Assembly: GCA_017164015.1 (NCBI GenBank)
Contig: CP071065.1
Span: forward strand, 310,001 to 374,000
Direction: 5' to 3'
DNA: 64,000 bases
From: Nostoc sp. UHCC 0702
Lineage (GTDB): Bacteria; Cyanobacteriota; Cyanobacteriia; Cyanobacteriales; Nostocaceae
The position numbers were made by a program, and so were the translations under genes. The notes under the pieces are model-generated. The model was not told where the DNA came from and made no database searches. It was given only the letters and a program-made list of their open reading frames with translations. Positions 53,001-62,506 of this stretch are shown in pieces; the stretch's first letter is position 1, and each line of letters begins with the position of its first letter.

Positions 53001-53715
53001 GTTGTTTTCTAATCCGGCGGGTGATTTTGGTTCTTTGGTTAATGATAGAGTTGTAGATGGTAACTGGGAATCTGGTGAAGAGTTAGGCGATACTTGGCAA
53101 AGTCGTAATGTTTTCAGCTACGGTAGACAGGATAAAGGACAAGCTAGACCGGAAGTTTTGAATCAGTTGTTGAAGACAAGCGATCGCATCGTTCAAGAAA
53201 TCGATTCGGTAGAATATGGTTTAACCGATATTCAGGAATATTACGCTAACACTGGCGGTTTAAAAAAGGCAGCAGAAAAACAACGCGGTAAAAAGGTAAC
53301 TACCAGCTTTGTCGAAAGTTTCTCCAAAGACACCACACCCCGCAACTTAGATGATTTACTGCGGATGGAATATCGCACCAAATTAGTCAATCCTAAATGG
53401 GCCGAAGCAATGGCAAATCAAGGTTCTGGTGGTGCATTTGAAATTTCTCAACGCATGACAGCGTTAATTGGTTGGGCTGGTACTGCCGATTTTACCGATA
53501 ATTGGGTATATGACCAAGCCGCAGATACCTATGCGTTAGATGCAGAAATGGCAGAGAAATTACGCAAAGCAAATCCTGAAGCTTTCCGCAATATTATCGG
53601 CAGAATGTTAGAAGCACATGGGCGGGGTTTTTGGGAAGCTGATAAAGATAAGTTGGAGAAGTTACGCCAATTGTATGAGTTAACTGATGAGGAATTAGAA
53701 GGAGTTACGGTTTAG
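50026..53715 (+). CDS. chlH: Magnesium chelatase subunit H
   Basis: 1229 residues. ChlH binds protoporphyrin IX and, with ChlI and ChlD, inserts Mg, the first committed step of chlorophyll synthesis. The cobaltochelatase/BchH-type sequence is intact from MKRIVLIAGFESFNADLY through VHFGMHGTVEWLPGSPLGN and DPYRMPSPAAYERGKEIA to LYELTDEELEGVTV. Unusually, residues about 228-249 ([20 protein letters not shown]) are encoded by eight CCCCAGT heptamers at 50716-50771 in a linker before VVGILLYRKHVITK; the frame is kept. It is a single gene preceded by a candidate divergent RNA. Confidence 0.96.
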   Translation: MKRIVLIAGFESFNADLYRKAAFLANSRCPDLDIHVFSDRDITSKHTEVEAALQDADVFFGSLLFDYDQVLWLRDRIAQIPIRLVFESALELMSLTKLGNFAIGDKPKGMPKPVKFILDKFSNGREEDKLAGYISFLKIGPKLLKFVPVQKVQDLRNWLIIYGYWNAGGPENVAALFWILAEKYLDLKVGDIPPPMETPNMGLLHPDYQGFFESPKAYLEWYRNRGIGKTPQSPVPSPQSPVPSPQSPVVGILLYRKHVITKQPYIPQLIRRFEAAGLIPLPIFINGVEGHVAVRDWMTTDYEIQQRQIGNVETLSLSAEAVKVDAIVSTIGFPLVGGPAGSMEAGRQVEVAKRILSAKNVPYIVAAPLLIQDIYSWTRQGIGGLQSVVLYALPELDGAIDAVPLGGLVGEKIYLVPERVQRLIGRVKSWIALRQKPPSERKIAIILYGFPPGYGAVGTAALLNVPRSLLKFLHALKNQGYSVGNFPDDGEELIRQVKQADEAFASGENIPTSVNARTLEKWLGYLRTSRIEKQWKSLTGTGIKTYGDELQIGGVQLENIWIGVQPPLGIQGDPMRLMFERDLTPHPQYAAFYKWLQNEFQADAIVHFGMHGTVEWLPGSPLGNTGYSWSDILLGDLPNLYIYAANNPSESILAKRRGYGVLISHNVPPYGRAGLYKELVAIRDLISEYREDPKKNYVLKEGICKKIVDTGLDADCPFEEARKLGIAFTPENIKMFSLHAFDDYLVKLYEYLQILENRLFSSGLHTLGEAPNDQEMASYLEAYFGDELSKQQEEERQIRDLLEKSTDELTNLLRGLNGEYIPPAPGGDLLRDGPGVLPTGRNIHALDPYRMPSPAAYERGKEIAQKIISQHLEEHGTYPETVAVLLWGLDAIKTKGESLGILLELVGAEPVKEGTGRIVRYELKSLADVGHPRIDVLGNLSGIFRDSFVNIIELLDDLFQRAADADEPEDQNFIRKHALALKAQGVENVSARLFSNPAGDFGSLVNDRVVDGNWESGEELGDTWQSRNVFSYGRQDKGQARPEVLNQLLKTSDRIVQEIDSVEYGLTDIQEYYANTGGLKKAAEKQRGKKVTTSFVESFSKDTTPRNLDDLLRMEYRTKLVNPKWAEAMANQGSGGAFEISQRMTALIGWAGTADFTDNWVYDQAADTYALDAEMAEKLRKANPEAFRNIIGRMLEAHGRGFWEADKDKLEKLRQLYELTDEELEGVTV
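50716..50771. repeat. CCCCAGT heptamer array inside chlH
   Basis: Eight tandem 7-base units (one is ACCCAGT) within the coding sequence. Three units encode the seven residues VPSPQSP, so the array reads as a Pro/Ser/Gln linker. The same heptamer occurs in intergenic arrays elsewhere in the window. Confidence 0.9.
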
Positions 53716-53917
53716 GAGATATACAGAAATACGGTTTCAATCCCTATTAAGGATTATATAATAAATCCATATTATTGTATGTACAGTTTGAAAAAACTGT
53801 ACATACACTTACAATCAATTTCAGCTGCTGTAGGCTAGGACGCCAAGTACACCTTTGCCTTTGGCGCTTCTCAAGGGTAGAAAAGACGATTTGAGAGAGT
53901 TTTTTCCTAAATTCTAT

Positions 53918-54244
53918 ATGACTATTTCCATTACAATCGAATCTACCCCCCTAGAAGTAAACCCTGACGGTGTAGTACGGGTGGGTGCAACGCGAGTGAC
54001 ACTAGATACGGTTGTAGCTGCTTTCAATCAAGGGGCGACCGCTGAGGAAATCGTGTTTCAGTACCCATCTTTGCAGCTAGCTGATGTTTATGCTGTTATC
54101 AGCTATTATCTACGGCATCAGCAGGAAGTAGAAGAATACTTGCAGGAACGGCAACAACGCGCTATGGAAATTCGTAAAATAAATGAGACTAGATTTGATC
54201 CTCAAGGTGTACGCGATCGCCTGATGGCACGCCGCACTCAATAA
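53918..54244 (+). CDS. DUF433 family protein (probable antitoxin partner)
   Basis: 108 residues from the ATG at 53918, chosen over 53855 because DUF433 proteins start close to the beta strand ITIESTPLEVNPDGVVRVGA. The winged-helix core shows VTLDTVVAAFNQGATAEEIV and YPSLQLADVYAVISYYL, typical of DUF433. Such proteins are frequently paired with PIN-like DUF5615 proteins and proposed as their antitoxins. The partner begins 7 bases downstream. The long Arg/Gln-rich C-terminal helix may bind the partner. Confidence 0.85.
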   Translation: MTISITIESTPLEVNPDGVVRVGATRVTLDTVVAAFNQGATAEEIVFQYPSLQLADVYAVISYYLRHQQEVEEYLQERQQRAMEIRKINETRFDPQGVRDRLMARRTQ

Positions 54245-54250
54245 TAAATT

Positions 54251-54601
54251 ATGTTGCGATTTGTTGCCGACGAAAACTTTAACAACAATATCATACGAGG
54301 TTTATTGCGTCGTCAACCGGAATTGGATATTGTCCGAATTCAAGATGTGGGCTTGAGTGGCACAGATGACCCGCAAGTGTTGGAATGGGCAGCACAAGAA
54401 GGGCGAGTGTTGCTTACTCATGATGTAGCAACAATTACCCATTACGCTATCGAAAGGATTGAGGCAGAGTTGCCTATGCCTGGAGTCTTTGAAGTTAGCT
54501 CGAACCTGCCGATAGGTAGTACCATTGAAAATATTTTATTATTAGCAGAATGTAGCCTAGATGGTGAATGGGAAGGACAAATACGCTATTTACCATTGTA
54601 A
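54251..54601 (+). CDS. DUF5615 PIN-like protein (probable toxin partner)
   Basis: 116 residues. FVADENFNNNIIRGLL and VLLTHDVATI carry the acidic residues of the PIN-like nuclease fold (Asp-Glu near the start, Asp in THD). GTDDPQVLEWAAQEGRVLLT is characteristic of DUF5615. It follows the DUF433 gene by 7 bases, so the two form one unit. RNase activity is inferred from the fold, not shown. The end (GEWEGQIRYLPL) is usual for the family. Confidence 0.85.
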   Translation: MLRFVADENFNNNIIRGLLRRQPELDIVRIQDVGLSGTDDPQVLEWAAQEGRVLLTHDVATITHYAIERIEAELPMPGVFEVSSNLPIGSTIENILLLAECSLDGEWEGQIRYLPL

Positions 54602-54873
54602 AAATAAACATAGAATCACAGTTAATTGTTCCTTGCCTTCTTTGATTGCGGTGACGTGTATTTTGATATCAAATTTACCTAATTAGCTATATCAAACTTT
54701 AATAACTCTCTGCGTCTTTGCGTCTTTGCGTGAGATTTAATCCTGACTATTGACCCGAAGACAACATTAATTCCAAATAAAACATAGTAATTCATACCTC
54801 TATAAGTGGGTTAAGAATAGTAACAGTGCTATCGTAAAAGCAAAGTCATTTTCTCAAGTTTGAGGAAAACGCT

Positions 54874-55956
54874 ATGGCTACAACACTTTTAGAGGCTAGT
54901 TCTATCGAGTCAGTACTCGGTAAAGAAGCAGAAGACCTGCTGACCTACAAAGCTAAAGTTTCCCAAGATTTACTACATTTGCCGGGGCCAGACTTTATAG
55001 ATCGAGTTTGGACAAATAGCGATCGCAATCCCCAAGTATTGCGTAACCTCCAGCTACTTTATTCTACAGGTCGTCTGGCAAATACTGGCTATTTATCTAT
55101 TCTCCCAGTAGACCAAGGCATTGAACACTCAGCAGGTGCATCTTTCGCACCCAACCCGATTTACTTTGACCCAGAAAACATTATCAAACTGGCAATAGCA
55201 GCAGGTTGTAACGCTGTAGCTACCACTTTGGGAGTATTAGGCATCGTTTCGCGTAAATATGCTCACAAAATCCCCTTTATTGTTAAACTCAACCATAACG
55301 AACTACTGACTTTCCCCAATCAATTCGACCAAATATTATTTGCTGACCCAGAACAAGCTTGGAATTTGGGTGCAGCCGCAGTAGGCGCCACAATTTACTT
55401 TGGTTCAGAACAGTCTACCAGACAAATTCAAGAAGTCAGCCAAGCTTTTAAACGCGCCCATGAACTCGGTTTAGCCACCATTCTCTGGTGCTATCTGCGT
55501 AATAGTGCTTTCAAACAAGATAAAGATTATCACCTAGCTGCCGACCTCACCGGACAGGCGAATCATTTAGGCGTGACCATTGAAGCCGACATTATTAAAC
55601 AAAAGTTACCTGAAACTAACAACGGTTACGGGGCTGTTGCCAAAGCTACTGGTAAAAGTTACGGCAAAACTGATGAGCGAGTTTATACCGACTTGACAAC
55701 CGACCATCCAATTGATTTGACTCGTTACCAGGTGTTGAATTGCTACGCTGGACGTGCAGGACTGATTAATTCTGGTGGTGCATCCGGTAAAAATGACTTT
55801 GCCGAAGCAGTTCGCACTGCTGTGATTAACAAACGTGCTGGTGGTACAGGATTAATTTCCGGGCGGAAGACATTCCAGCGCCCGTTTGAGGAAGGGGTGA
55901 AACTGTTTCACGCCATTCAGGATGTTTACTTGTCACCAGATGTAACCATAGCTTAG
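54874..55956 (+). CDS. Class I fructose-bisphosphate aldolase (archaeal/DhnA type)
   Basis: 360 residues. Cleaves fructose-1,6-bisphosphate and condenses triose phosphates in glycolysis, gluconeogenesis and the Calvin cycle through a lysine Schiff base, so needs no metal. Marks include [59 protein letters not shown] and [15 protein letters not shown] (phosphate binding). GAGG lies about 9 bases before the ATG. It is a single gene; a repeat array follows the stop. Confidence 0.9.
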   Translation: MATTLLEASSIESVLGKEAEDLLTYKAKVSQDLLHLPGPDFIDRVWTNSDRNPQVLRNLQLLYSTGRLANTGYLSILPVDQGIEHSAGASFAPNPIYFDPENIIKLAIAAGCNAVATTLGVLGIVSRKYAHKIPFIVKLNHNELLTFPNQFDQILFADPEQAWNLGAAAVGATIYFGSEQSTRQIQEVSQAFKRAHELGLATILWCYLRNSAFKQDKDYHLAADLTGQANHLGVTIEADIIKQKLPETNNGYGAVAKATGKSYGKTDERVYTDLTTDHPIDLTRYQVLNCYAGRAGLINSGGASGKNDFAEAVRTAVINKRAGGTGLISGRKTFQRPFEEGVKLFHAIQDVYLSPDVTIA

Positions 55957-55965
55957 CGGGATGGG

Positions 55966-56080
55966 GGGATAGGGAGATAGGGAGATGGGGGGATGAGGAG
56001 GATGAGGGAGTATTTTCTTCCCCTGCTCCCCTGCCCCCCTGCCCCCCTGCCCCCCTGCCCCCCTGCCCCCTTGTCACCTT
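55966..56080. repeat. GGGAGATGG and CCCCCCTGC tandem arrays
   Basis: GGGGGATAGGGAGATAGGGA-type units (about 55966-56008) then about six CCCCCCTGC units (about 56020-56075), downstream of the aldolase gene. The two halves are partly complementary. Confidence 0.8.
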
Positions 56081-56146
56081 ACTTTTTATATATGTGTAAC
56101 CCAGCCTAGGGGAAGACGTTAGCCTGATGAAAGTTTTTTAGCATTC

Positions 56147-56293
56147 ATATCATGTCCGCTTGATTACTTATTAAAACCAAAGAACCCCACCCCACCAAAG
56201 CTACGCTTTGTTTCCCCTCCCCGTTGACTCTGAGGGGTTAGGGGTGGGGTGCAATAATTGCGGGAATCATAACTAATTAATTGGACATGATAT
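56147..56293. mobile_element. MITE, ATATCAWGTCC family (147 bp)
   Basis: Left ATATCATGTCCGCTTGATTA and right reverse complement ATATCATGTCCAATTAATTA. The interior has paired CCCCACCCC / GGGGTGGGG arms around a CCCCTCCCCG core. Relatives at 37882-38051 and, one-sided, 28278. It ends about 40 bases before a small secreted-protein gene. Confidence 0.75.
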
Positions 56294-56330
56294 CAGACAG
56301 TTGCTAGAGAATTTAAAGGGTGTTTTCCCA

Positions 56331-56666
56331 ATGTTAGAAATGCAAAGAATATTCAATCAATTTCGTCGCCAAATTGCAATATTATTGCTGGTTACTTTAG
56401 TTTGGATAATGAGCTTACCTGCTAATTCAGTTCAGGCAGATGGTTATTTTTCAAATCAATCACATAGAGTAGAGAAAACAAAGCCTTATTATTCCACAAA
56501 AGAACGCCGATTAGTACAAAACGAGTATTACGAGCCTTATTATACGAGCAAAGAACGTCATAGAGAAAAAGCTATTAGAAATCAACCACAAACAGGTAAT
56601 GAAATAGACAGTGGGAAGAGAACAAAAGAAGTAAGACCTCAAGATTTGGGCAGCAGAAGTAGGTAA
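56331..56666 (+). CDS. Small exported basic protein, unknown function
   Basis: 111 residues from the ATG at 56331 (an in-frame start at 56301 lies closer to the MITE). A signal peptide (about 1-35, FRRQIAILLLVTLVWIMSLP, ending NSVQA-DG) precedes a hydrophilic, Arg/Tyr/Glu-rich mature part containing a short internal repeat: KPYYSTKERRL and EPYYTSKERHR. Likely periplasmic and partly disordered. No family recognised. Confidence 0.6.
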   Translation: MLEMQRIFNQFRRQIAILLLVTLVWIMSLPANSVQADGYFSNQSHRVEKTKPYYSTKERRLVQNEYYEPYYTSKERHREKAIRNQPQTGNEIDSGKRTKEVRPQDLGSRSR

Positions 56667-56826
56667 AAAATTCCATAAATATGCTGTCAGGGAACTCCAA
56701 AAAATAAGTTATCCCGATTAAAGTTGCTGACTGAGGACTGTGAACAGTAGGATATTTTTTAGAATGGAAGTCCCTAATACCATTTTTGTATGAACTTGAA
56801 CTTAACTAATATTTTCTTTCTTTGTG

Positions 56827-56869
56827 ACGGCAGTCGCTCATGGGAATTTCCACCATGAGCGATTGCCGT
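56827..56869. repeat. GGCAGTCGCTCATGG hairpin
   Basis: ACGGCAGTCGCTCATGG and CCATGAGCGATTGCCGT pair with a small loop. Its arms resemble the hairpin nested in the MITE at 10597-10635 (GGCAGTTCCTCATGGGG), so both may be copies of one small foldback. Confidence 0.6.
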
Positions 56870-56934
56870 TAGAGTAGCTATTGGAGTGACTTTCAACAGT
56901 CAACAGTCAACAGTTATCAGCCATCGAAATTCCC

Positions 56935-57783
56935 TTATAACCGCCGAATACCAGCTTCTAAGCCTTCACATACACCTGTGAGAAAATCTAAATCCAAAGT
57001 AGCGATCGCGTCGCTGGGTTTGTGATAATGTGGATTTCGTAAAAATGCTGTATCTGTCACCATAATTGCTGGATAACCAGCATCCCAAAAAGATGCATGA
57101 TCGCTGAGTCTGGTTTGGGGAACTATTAAGCCTCTATTGGGTACTGGTAACCACTGACTTGCTATACCCACTTTGCGAATACTCCGACTAATGCCAATTA
57201 AGTCCCGAACTGTCCGCAAATTCCCAGTTAAAGCAATAAAATCGCCCTGATTTGGGTAAAAACGTTCTAGAGGAGGCGGATAATTTTGAGAACCGGGCCT
57301 AGCATCACGATATCCCAACATTTCTAAGGAGATCATTAAGCGTAGTGGTTGCTGTTGAGTACGTAAATTAGCTGCATATTCAGCACTACCCAACAAACCG
57401 TATTCTTCCATATCAAAAGCAACCAGCCGTAAAGGATATCTGGCTGGCGCAGCAGCAAATTTTCTGGTTAACTCCAGTAACACAGCTACACCTGTGGCGT
57501 TATCATCCGCCCCTGGAGTTCCAGGTACAGCATCATAGTGGGCACCTATTAAAATAGGTGATAAATCTGCCTTTCTCCCTTCAGCTTGGGAAGGTAAATT
57601 GAGAATGAGATTCTGACAAGTTTTACTTCCCACTAAGAAGGTGTGGATTTCCACACTTCCCCATTGGGCAAATTGTTGACGGATGTATTCTTGCACAAAA
57701 AAATGCCCAGCCGTCGCCATGTAAGGATCGCGTTCTCGCGCTATCTCACTCAGATGAGTTTGTAATCGCTCTTTTAAATTCAA
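56935..57783 (-). CDS. M28 family zinc aminopeptidase
   Basis: 282 residues, no signal peptide. The two-zinc site of family M28 is complete: His and Asp in IGAHYDAVPG and GADDNATG, the Glu-Glu pair in FDMEEYGLLGS, Asp in SDHASFWDAGYP, and His in NPHYHKPSD. It should release N-terminal amino acids from peptides, although some M28 members are glutaminyl cyclases. It is a single gene, divergent from dnaK with a 317-base spacer. Confidence 0.88.
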   Translation of the reverse strand: MNLKERLQTHLSEIARERDPYMATAGHFFVQEYIRQQFAQWGSVEIHTFLVGSKTCQNLILNLPSQAEGRKADLSPILIGAHYDAVPGTPGADDNATGVAVLLELTRKFAAAPARYPLRLVAFDMEEYGLLGSAEYAANLRTQQQPLRLMISLEMLGYRDARPGSQNYPPPLERFYPNQGDFIALTGNLRTVRDLIGISRSIRKVGIASQWLPVPNRGLIVPQTRLSDHASFWDAGYPAIMVTDTAFLRNPHYHKPSDAIATLDLDFLTGVCEGLEAGIRRL

Positions 57784-58100
57784 ATGTTTAAAATAATCGC
57801 AATGACAACTTTATAAAGATGGAGAACAAGGCAAAACCAAGGCTGATTAGTGTGGATTTCCCGAATTGAAGATACAGTTAAGTACGGTGTTTGGACTATG
57901 AGATTTGAGGCAGCTTGGATATACTAAGCATTGTCAATGCTATCCTAGTTTTGCAACTGAGCTACTCAAGCTTAAATTCCTACACTTTTGCCTTGATGAT
58001 AATTATACCATTGAGGCGTTTTCATTCTGTAGCACACAGCTAAAGATAGTCCCGCCCAATCATAATAAATGTATAAGTCACGCTAGGAGAAGAGTAACGC
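57784..58100. promoter_or_regulatory. Divergent spacer between the M28 peptidase and dnaK genes
   Basis: 317 bases without a supported gene. AGGAGA at about 58085-58090 is the ribosome site of dnaK. No CIRCE-type inverted repeat (TTAGCACTC) was found, so HrcA control of this dnaK is not supported by what I can see. Confidence 0.5.
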
Positions 58101-60197
58101 ATGGGCAAGGTAGTCGGCATCGACTTGGGTACAACCAACTCAGTAGTCGCCGTAATGGAGGGTGGCAAGCCGGTGGTGATTGCCAATGCAGAAGGAATGC
58201 GAACAACCCCATCCGTAGTTGGTTTCAGTAAGGAAGGCGAAAGAGTGGTAGGGCAAATGGCACGGCGACAAACCGTCCTCAACCCCCAAAATACCTTTTT
58301 CTCAGTTAAGCGCTTCATTGGGCGCAGGTATGGGGAACTCAGCCCAGAATCAAAGCGCGTCCCATACACCATCCGCAAAGACGAAGTTGGTAATATTAAA
58401 ATCGCCTGTCCCCGTCTGAGTAAGGACTTCTCCCCAGAAGAGATTTCTGCTATGGTGCTGAAGAAATTAGCAGATGATGCTAGTACCTACTTAGGCGCAG
58501 CAGTGACGGGGGCAGTAATTACAGTTCCGGCTTATTTTAATGATTCTCAGCGCCAGGCAACCCGTGATGCTGGTAGAATTGCTGGTTTAGAAGTATTAAG
58601 AATTATCAATGAACCGACAGCTGCATCCTTAGCTTATGGATTAGACCGGGGTGATGTTGAAACCATCTTAGTATTCGATTTGGGTGGTGGAACTTTTGAC
58701 GTATCGATTCTGGAAGTAGGCGATGGCATATTTGAGGTGAAAGCCACCAGTGGAGATACGCAACTAGGCGGTAATGATTTTGATAAAAAAATCGTTGATT
58801 GGTTGGCAGAGCAATTTTTAGAAGCGGAAGGGATAGACTTAAGACGCGATCGCCAAGCTTTGCAACGTTTAATGGAAGCATCAGAAAAAGCTAAAATTGA
58901 ACTGTCTGCTGTCAGCGTCACCGATATTAACTTACCATTTATTGCAGCTGACCAAGAAGGCCCCAAACATCTAGAAACTCGTATCACTCGTTCTCAATTT
59001 GAAGGTTTGTGCGGTGACTTAATTGGGCGATTACGTACACCAGTCAAACGCGCCCTCAAAGATGCCGGATTGACACCAACAGACATTGAAGAGGTGGTAC
59101 TAGTTGGTGGTTCCACACGTATGCCCATAGTCAAACAGATAGTAAAAGACTTGATTGGCATCGAACCCAGCGAAAACGTCAACCCTGACGAAGTAGTCGC
59201 AATGGGTGCAGCAATTCAAGCAGGGATTCTCGCAGGCGAACTTAAAGATGTCCTGTTGTTGGATGTTACACCCTTATCTGTAGGATTAGAAACCATTGGC
59301 GGCGTGATGAAAAAACTCATTCCCCGCAACACTACCATTCCAGTCCGCCGTTCTGATATTTTTTCCACCTCCGAAAACAACCAAAATACCGTGGAAATTC
59401 ACGTCGTCCAAGGCGAACGAGAAATGGCAGCAAATAACAAATCCTTGGGACGGTTCAAGCTGTATGGCATTCCACCTGCACCAAGAGGAATCCCCCAAAT
59501 TCAAGTATCATTTGATATCGATGCCAATGGAATTTTGCAGGTGACAGCCCTAGATAGAACCACTGGACGCGAACAGAGTATCACAATTCAAGGTGCTTCT
59601 ACCTTGAGCGAAGCAGAAGTGAATCGGATGATTCAGGACGCGCAGAAGTACGCCGATGTTGATCGGGAACGCAAAGAACGCATCGAAAAGCGCACTCGTG
59701 CTGACGGGTTGATTGTCCAAGCAGAACGACAACTTCGAGAAGTAGCCTTAGAATTTGGTATGCAGTTTTCCCGTAATCGCCGTCAGCGAATTGATAGTAT
59801 TTGCCGGGAACTGAAAGAGAGTTTAGAACAAAACGACGATCGCGGTATTGACCAAGCTTACGCTGACTTGCAAGATGCCTTATATGAACTCAACCGCGAA
59901 GTCCGGGAGTTTTACGCCGAGGACGAAGACGAAGACTTACTGGGTACGATTCGCGACATCTTCACAGGCGGCGATAAAGAACGAGAACGCGATTTGTCCA
60001 GAGATACATACCGAGAACGCAATTCCTATGGTAGGGACTACGGCAACGACTACGGCAGAGACTACAGTAGAGACAACACCAGAGACAACAACCGTCCCCC
60101 TTCCTATGACAATCGTTCATCTGATAGCCGTTCTTCTCGCCGCCCACCTCGTCCCAGCTACCGCGATAACTGGGATGATGATGATGATTGGCTGTAG
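58101..60197 (+). CDS. dnaK: Hsp70 chaperone DnaK (with charged Arg/Asp tail)
   Basis: 698 residues. ATPase domain about 1-380 ([59 protein letters not shown]), linker [15 protein letters not shown], then the substrate domain and lid to about 620. The C-terminus is not EEVD-like but an Arg/Asp/Tyr/Ser-rich disordered tail ([16 protein letters not shown]) ending NWDDDDDWL. Length and tail resemble the DnaK1-type paralogues of cyanobacteria rather than the essential DnaK2. A J-domain gene follows 121 bases later, a likely co-chaperone. Confidence 0.94.
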   Translation: MGKVVGIDLGTTNSVVAVMEGGKPVVIANAEGMRTTPSVVGFSKEGERVVGQMARRQTVLNPQNTFFSVKRFIGRRYGELSPESKRVPYTIRKDEVGNIKIACPRLSKDFSPEEISAMVLKKLADDASTYLGAAVTGAVITVPAYFNDSQRQATRDAGRIAGLEVLRIINEPTAASLAYGLDRGDVETILVFDLGGGTFDVSILEVGDGIFEVKATSGDTQLGGNDFDKKIVDWLAEQFLEAEGIDLRRDRQALQRLMEASEKAKIELSAVSVTDINLPFIAADQEGPKHLETRITRSQFEGLCGDLIGRLRTPVKRALKDAGLTPTDIEEVVLVGGSTRMPIVKQIVKDLIGIEPSENVNPDEVVAMGAAIQAGILAGELKDVLLLDVTPLSVGLETIGGVMKKLIPRNTTIPVRRSDIFSTSENNQNTVEIHVVQGEREMAANNKSLGRFKLYGIPPAPRGIPQIQVSFDIDANGILQVTALDRTTGREQSITIQGASTLSEAEVNRMIQDAQKYADVDRERKERIEKRTRADGLIVQAERQLREVALEFGMQFSRNRRQRIDSICRELKESLEQNDDRGIDQAYADLQDALYELNREVREFYAEDEDEDLLGTIRDIFTGGDKERERDLSRDTYRERNSYGRDYGNDYGRDYSRDNTRDNNRPPSYDNRSSDSRSSRRPPRPSYRDNWDDDDDWL

Positions 60198-60318
60198 TAT
60201 TTTTATTAAAAGTTAGGAGTTATGAGTTATTAGTTATGAGTTAAAAGACTTAATTCCTAACTCCTACATTTAATCACCAAGATCTAAAGTATAAAAATTT
60301 GAAATTAAATAACTGACT

Positions 60319-61329
60319 ATGCAAAATTTGCAGAATTTTCGTGATTACTACGAAATTTTAGGAGTACCTAAAGAAGCCACCAGTGAAGAAATTAAAAAAG
60401 TTTATCGCCGCTTAGCAAGGCAATATCACCCTGACCTCAATCCTGGAAATAAAGCAGCAGAGGAAAAATTTAAGGATATTGGTGAGGCTTATGAAGTCCT
60501 TTCTGATACAGCCAAGCGGGCGCAATATGACCAGTTTAGCCGCTACTGGAAGCAAAAAGGTTTTGTTGGCAAACAAACGCCCAAGGGTAAACAATGGGGT
60601 GACAATCGCGCTAATGGTCGTAATGGCACTGAAGAGGTAGACCCAAGTGAATTTGCTGATTTTGAAAGCTTTATTAATCAAGTGATTGGCGTTGGTGTTG
60701 GCGGACGTAAAGATAGCAAAAATGGCAGCAGTAGCAGCACCAGTGGCGATCCGTTTCGTTCCCCTAAAAGCAGAGTTGAATACACAGTTCCGCCGAAAAC
60801 CACACCACGTCCTACACGTCGAGATATCGAAGCTAGATTGACTTTACCACTAGAAAAAGCTTATCAAGGTGGTAATGAACGCATTCGTTTAGAAGATGGG
60901 CGATCGCTAGAAGTAAATATGCCTCCTGGTATGGTCACAGGTCAAAGCATCCGTCTGCGAAACCAAGGCATTGGTGGCGGGGATTTGTACTTAAAAATTA
61001 CTGTGGAACCTCATTCTTTGTTTAAATTAGAAGGTTCTAATATATTCTGCCAAGTACCTGTTACTCCCAGTGAAGCTGTCTTGGGAGGACAAGTAGAAGC
61101 ACCAACTCTAGATGGCCCGGTGAAAATGACAATTCCGCCAGGAGTTAGGTCTGGTCAAAGACTGCGCTTAGCAAATAAAGGCTACCCCACTGAAAACGGC
61201 AAACGTGGCGATCAATTAGTGGAGATTCAGATAGTTACACCCAAAAATATTAGTTCTGAAGAAAAGGAACTTTACGAAAAGTTGCGGCAAATTGAAACCT
61301 TCAAACCCCGCGCCGATTTATTGGGTTAA
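60319..61329 (+). CDS. DnaJ-family co-chaperone (class B, CbpA-like)
   Basis: 336 residues. J domain at about 7-73 with HPD in [12 protein letters not shown] Gly/Ser-rich linker (about 110-150, [20 protein letters not shown]) then two C-terminal beta domains (about 165-330, [20 protein letters not shown] and [20 protein letters not shown]). The four CxxCxGxG zinc repeats of class A DnaJ are absent. It should stimulate the ATPase of the DnaK encoded just upstream in the same direction. Confidence 0.9.
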   Translation: MQNLQNFRDYYEILGVPKEATSEEIKKVYRRLARQYHPDLNPGNKAAEEKFKDIGEAYEVLSDTAKRAQYDQFSRYWKQKGFVGKQTPKGKQWGDNRANGRNGTEEVDPSEFADFESFINQVIGVGVGGRKDSKNGSSSSTSGDPFRSPKSRVEYTVPPKTTPRPTRRDIEARLTLPLEKAYQGGNERIRLEDGRSLEVNMPPGMVTGQSIRLRNQGIGGGDLYLKITVEPHSLFKLEGSNIFCQVPVTPSEAVLGGQVEAPTLDGPVKMTIPPGVRSGQRLRLANKGYPTENGKRGDQLVEIQIVTPKNISSEEKELYEKLRQIETFKPRADLLG

Positions 61330-61404
61330 GTATAAGGGAGAATATCTAACTTATTTAATGGTTTTATATCCACTTTATACAGCAAAATCATAAGTAGAAA
61401 CTTT

Positions 61405-61605
61405 ATGAATGCATTCAAAGAAAGCTACATAGTAGATGACAAAGGAAATCGAGTTGGAGTAATTCTAAACATAGCAGATTACTATCAGCTGCTTGAAGAA
61501 TTAGAAGAATTAGAATCTATTCGTGCTTATGACGCTGCTAAGGCTTTTAAAGATGAGGCAATTCCATTTGAACAAGCAATTGCTGAGATTGAGCAACGTC
61601 GTTGA
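61405..61605 (+). CDS. Phd/YefM-like antitoxin
   Basis: 66 residues. The opening ESYIVDDKGNRVGVILNIAD then YYQLLEELEELESI resembles the DNA-binding half of Phd/YefM antitoxins as found in cyanobacteria, followed by an acidic helical tail that would wrap the toxin. Its TGA overlaps the toxin ATG by one base (TGATG at 61603-61607), so the two are translationally coupled. Such antitoxins usually repress their own operon with the toxin as co-repressor. Confidence 0.85.
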   Translation: MNAFKESYIVDDKGNRVGVILNIADYYQLLEELEELESIRAYDAAKAFKDEAIPFEQAIAEIEQRR

Positions 61606-61859
61606 TGAGTTATACTATTTCCATTCTCCGCCGCGCTCAGAAGGAGTTAGAAGACTTACCTGCTGATGCTTACGAACGAGTGAAAAAGGATATTTATACT
61701 CTTGCTGAAGACCCTAGACCACCTGGTTGCTTAAAATTGACTAGCCGGGAAGCATGGCGCATTCGTATAAGTCATTATCGTGTAATTTATGAAATTAACG
61801 ATGAGCAAAAAATTATTACCATCCTTCACATTGGTCATCGCCGCGATGTTTACCGTTAA
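61605..61859 (+). CDS. RelE/ParE-superfamily toxin
   Basis: 84 residues from the ATG at 61605-61607. YTISILRRAQKELEDLPADA is the typical N-terminal strand-helix; the C-terminal half REAWRIRISHYRVIYEINDE to TILHIGHRRDVYR carries the Arg, Arg and His-Arg residues of RelE-type mRNA interferases. It appears complete, unlike the toxin remnant at 5084. It forms a unit with the upstream antitoxin. Confidence 0.9.
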   Translation: MSYTISILRRAQKELEDLPADAYERVKKDIYTLAEDPRPPGCLKLTSREAWRIRISHYRVIYEINDEQKIITILHIGHRRDVYR

Positions 61860-61914
61860 GTAACTCAGGCTGTGCGACTCAGGTTTACAATATTATAAAA
61901 AACTCGATCGCAAG

Positions 61915-62469
61915 GTGACTCAACCAGCCGTGAATCACAACGGGGCAATGCCACAACGCAGTCAACCCACTTATTACTCCCTGCTAGGGCTGCATCCCTC
62001 GGCATCGGTAATCGACATTCGTCGGGCTTATCGGGAATTAAGCAAACGTTATCATCCTGATACTACAGACTTGCCTGCTGCTATCGCTACTAGTAAATTT
62101 CAGCAAATAAACGAAGCCTACGCTACCCTTAGCAATCCAGAACGGCGGCTTAACTATGACTTAAAGATTGGCTATTCCCGCTTTACAGTAGTTCAACCAC
62201 CCCCCCACTTGAACCGTCCTGTATCATATTCCTACGACTACTCCAAATCAGCTTACCTAGATGCAAGCGATCGCCCCCTCTCATCTGGTGAAATTTTTGC
62301 TTTATTTACTCTGCTGATTACCTTTTTGGGTTGTCTAATCCTAGCAGTTGCCATTGGGTTAACTCGTGGTGAAGCTGCTTTCCAAACCCAACTGCAACCA
62401 ACCCCACCAGTACAAAAGCAAGTGACTCATGTGTCACAACTAATTACACCTGCGGAAATTCAAAATTAA
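61915..62469 (+). CDS. Membrane-anchored J-domain protein
   Basis: 184 residues from a GTG at 61915; an ATG at 61948 is the alternative start. J domain about 19-85 with HPD in SKRYHPDTTDL. A Tyr/Pro-rich linker leads to one transmembrane helix (about 127-150, IFALFTLLITFLGCLILAVA) and a short Gln/Pro-rich tail. It would recruit an Hsp70 to a membrane. The DUF3143 gene follows 37 bases downstream, separated by TCCAAAA heptamers. Confidence 0.83.
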   Translation: MTQPAVNHNGAMPQRSQPTYYSLLGLHPSASVIDIRRAYRELSKRYHPDTTDLPAAIATSKFQQINEAYATLSNPERRLNYDLKIGYSRFTVVQPPPHLNRPVSYSYDYSKSAYLDASDRPLSSGEIFALFTLLITFLGCLILAVAIGLTRGEAAFQTQLQPTPPVQKQVTHVSQLITPAEIQN

Positions 62470-62506
62470 AAATTTTCTTATCCAAAATCCAAAATCCAAA
62501 ATTCCT

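Noticed and set aside
58606..58987. Minus-strand frames inside dnaK
   Set aside because: They are antisense shadows of a highly conserved gene with biased codon use.
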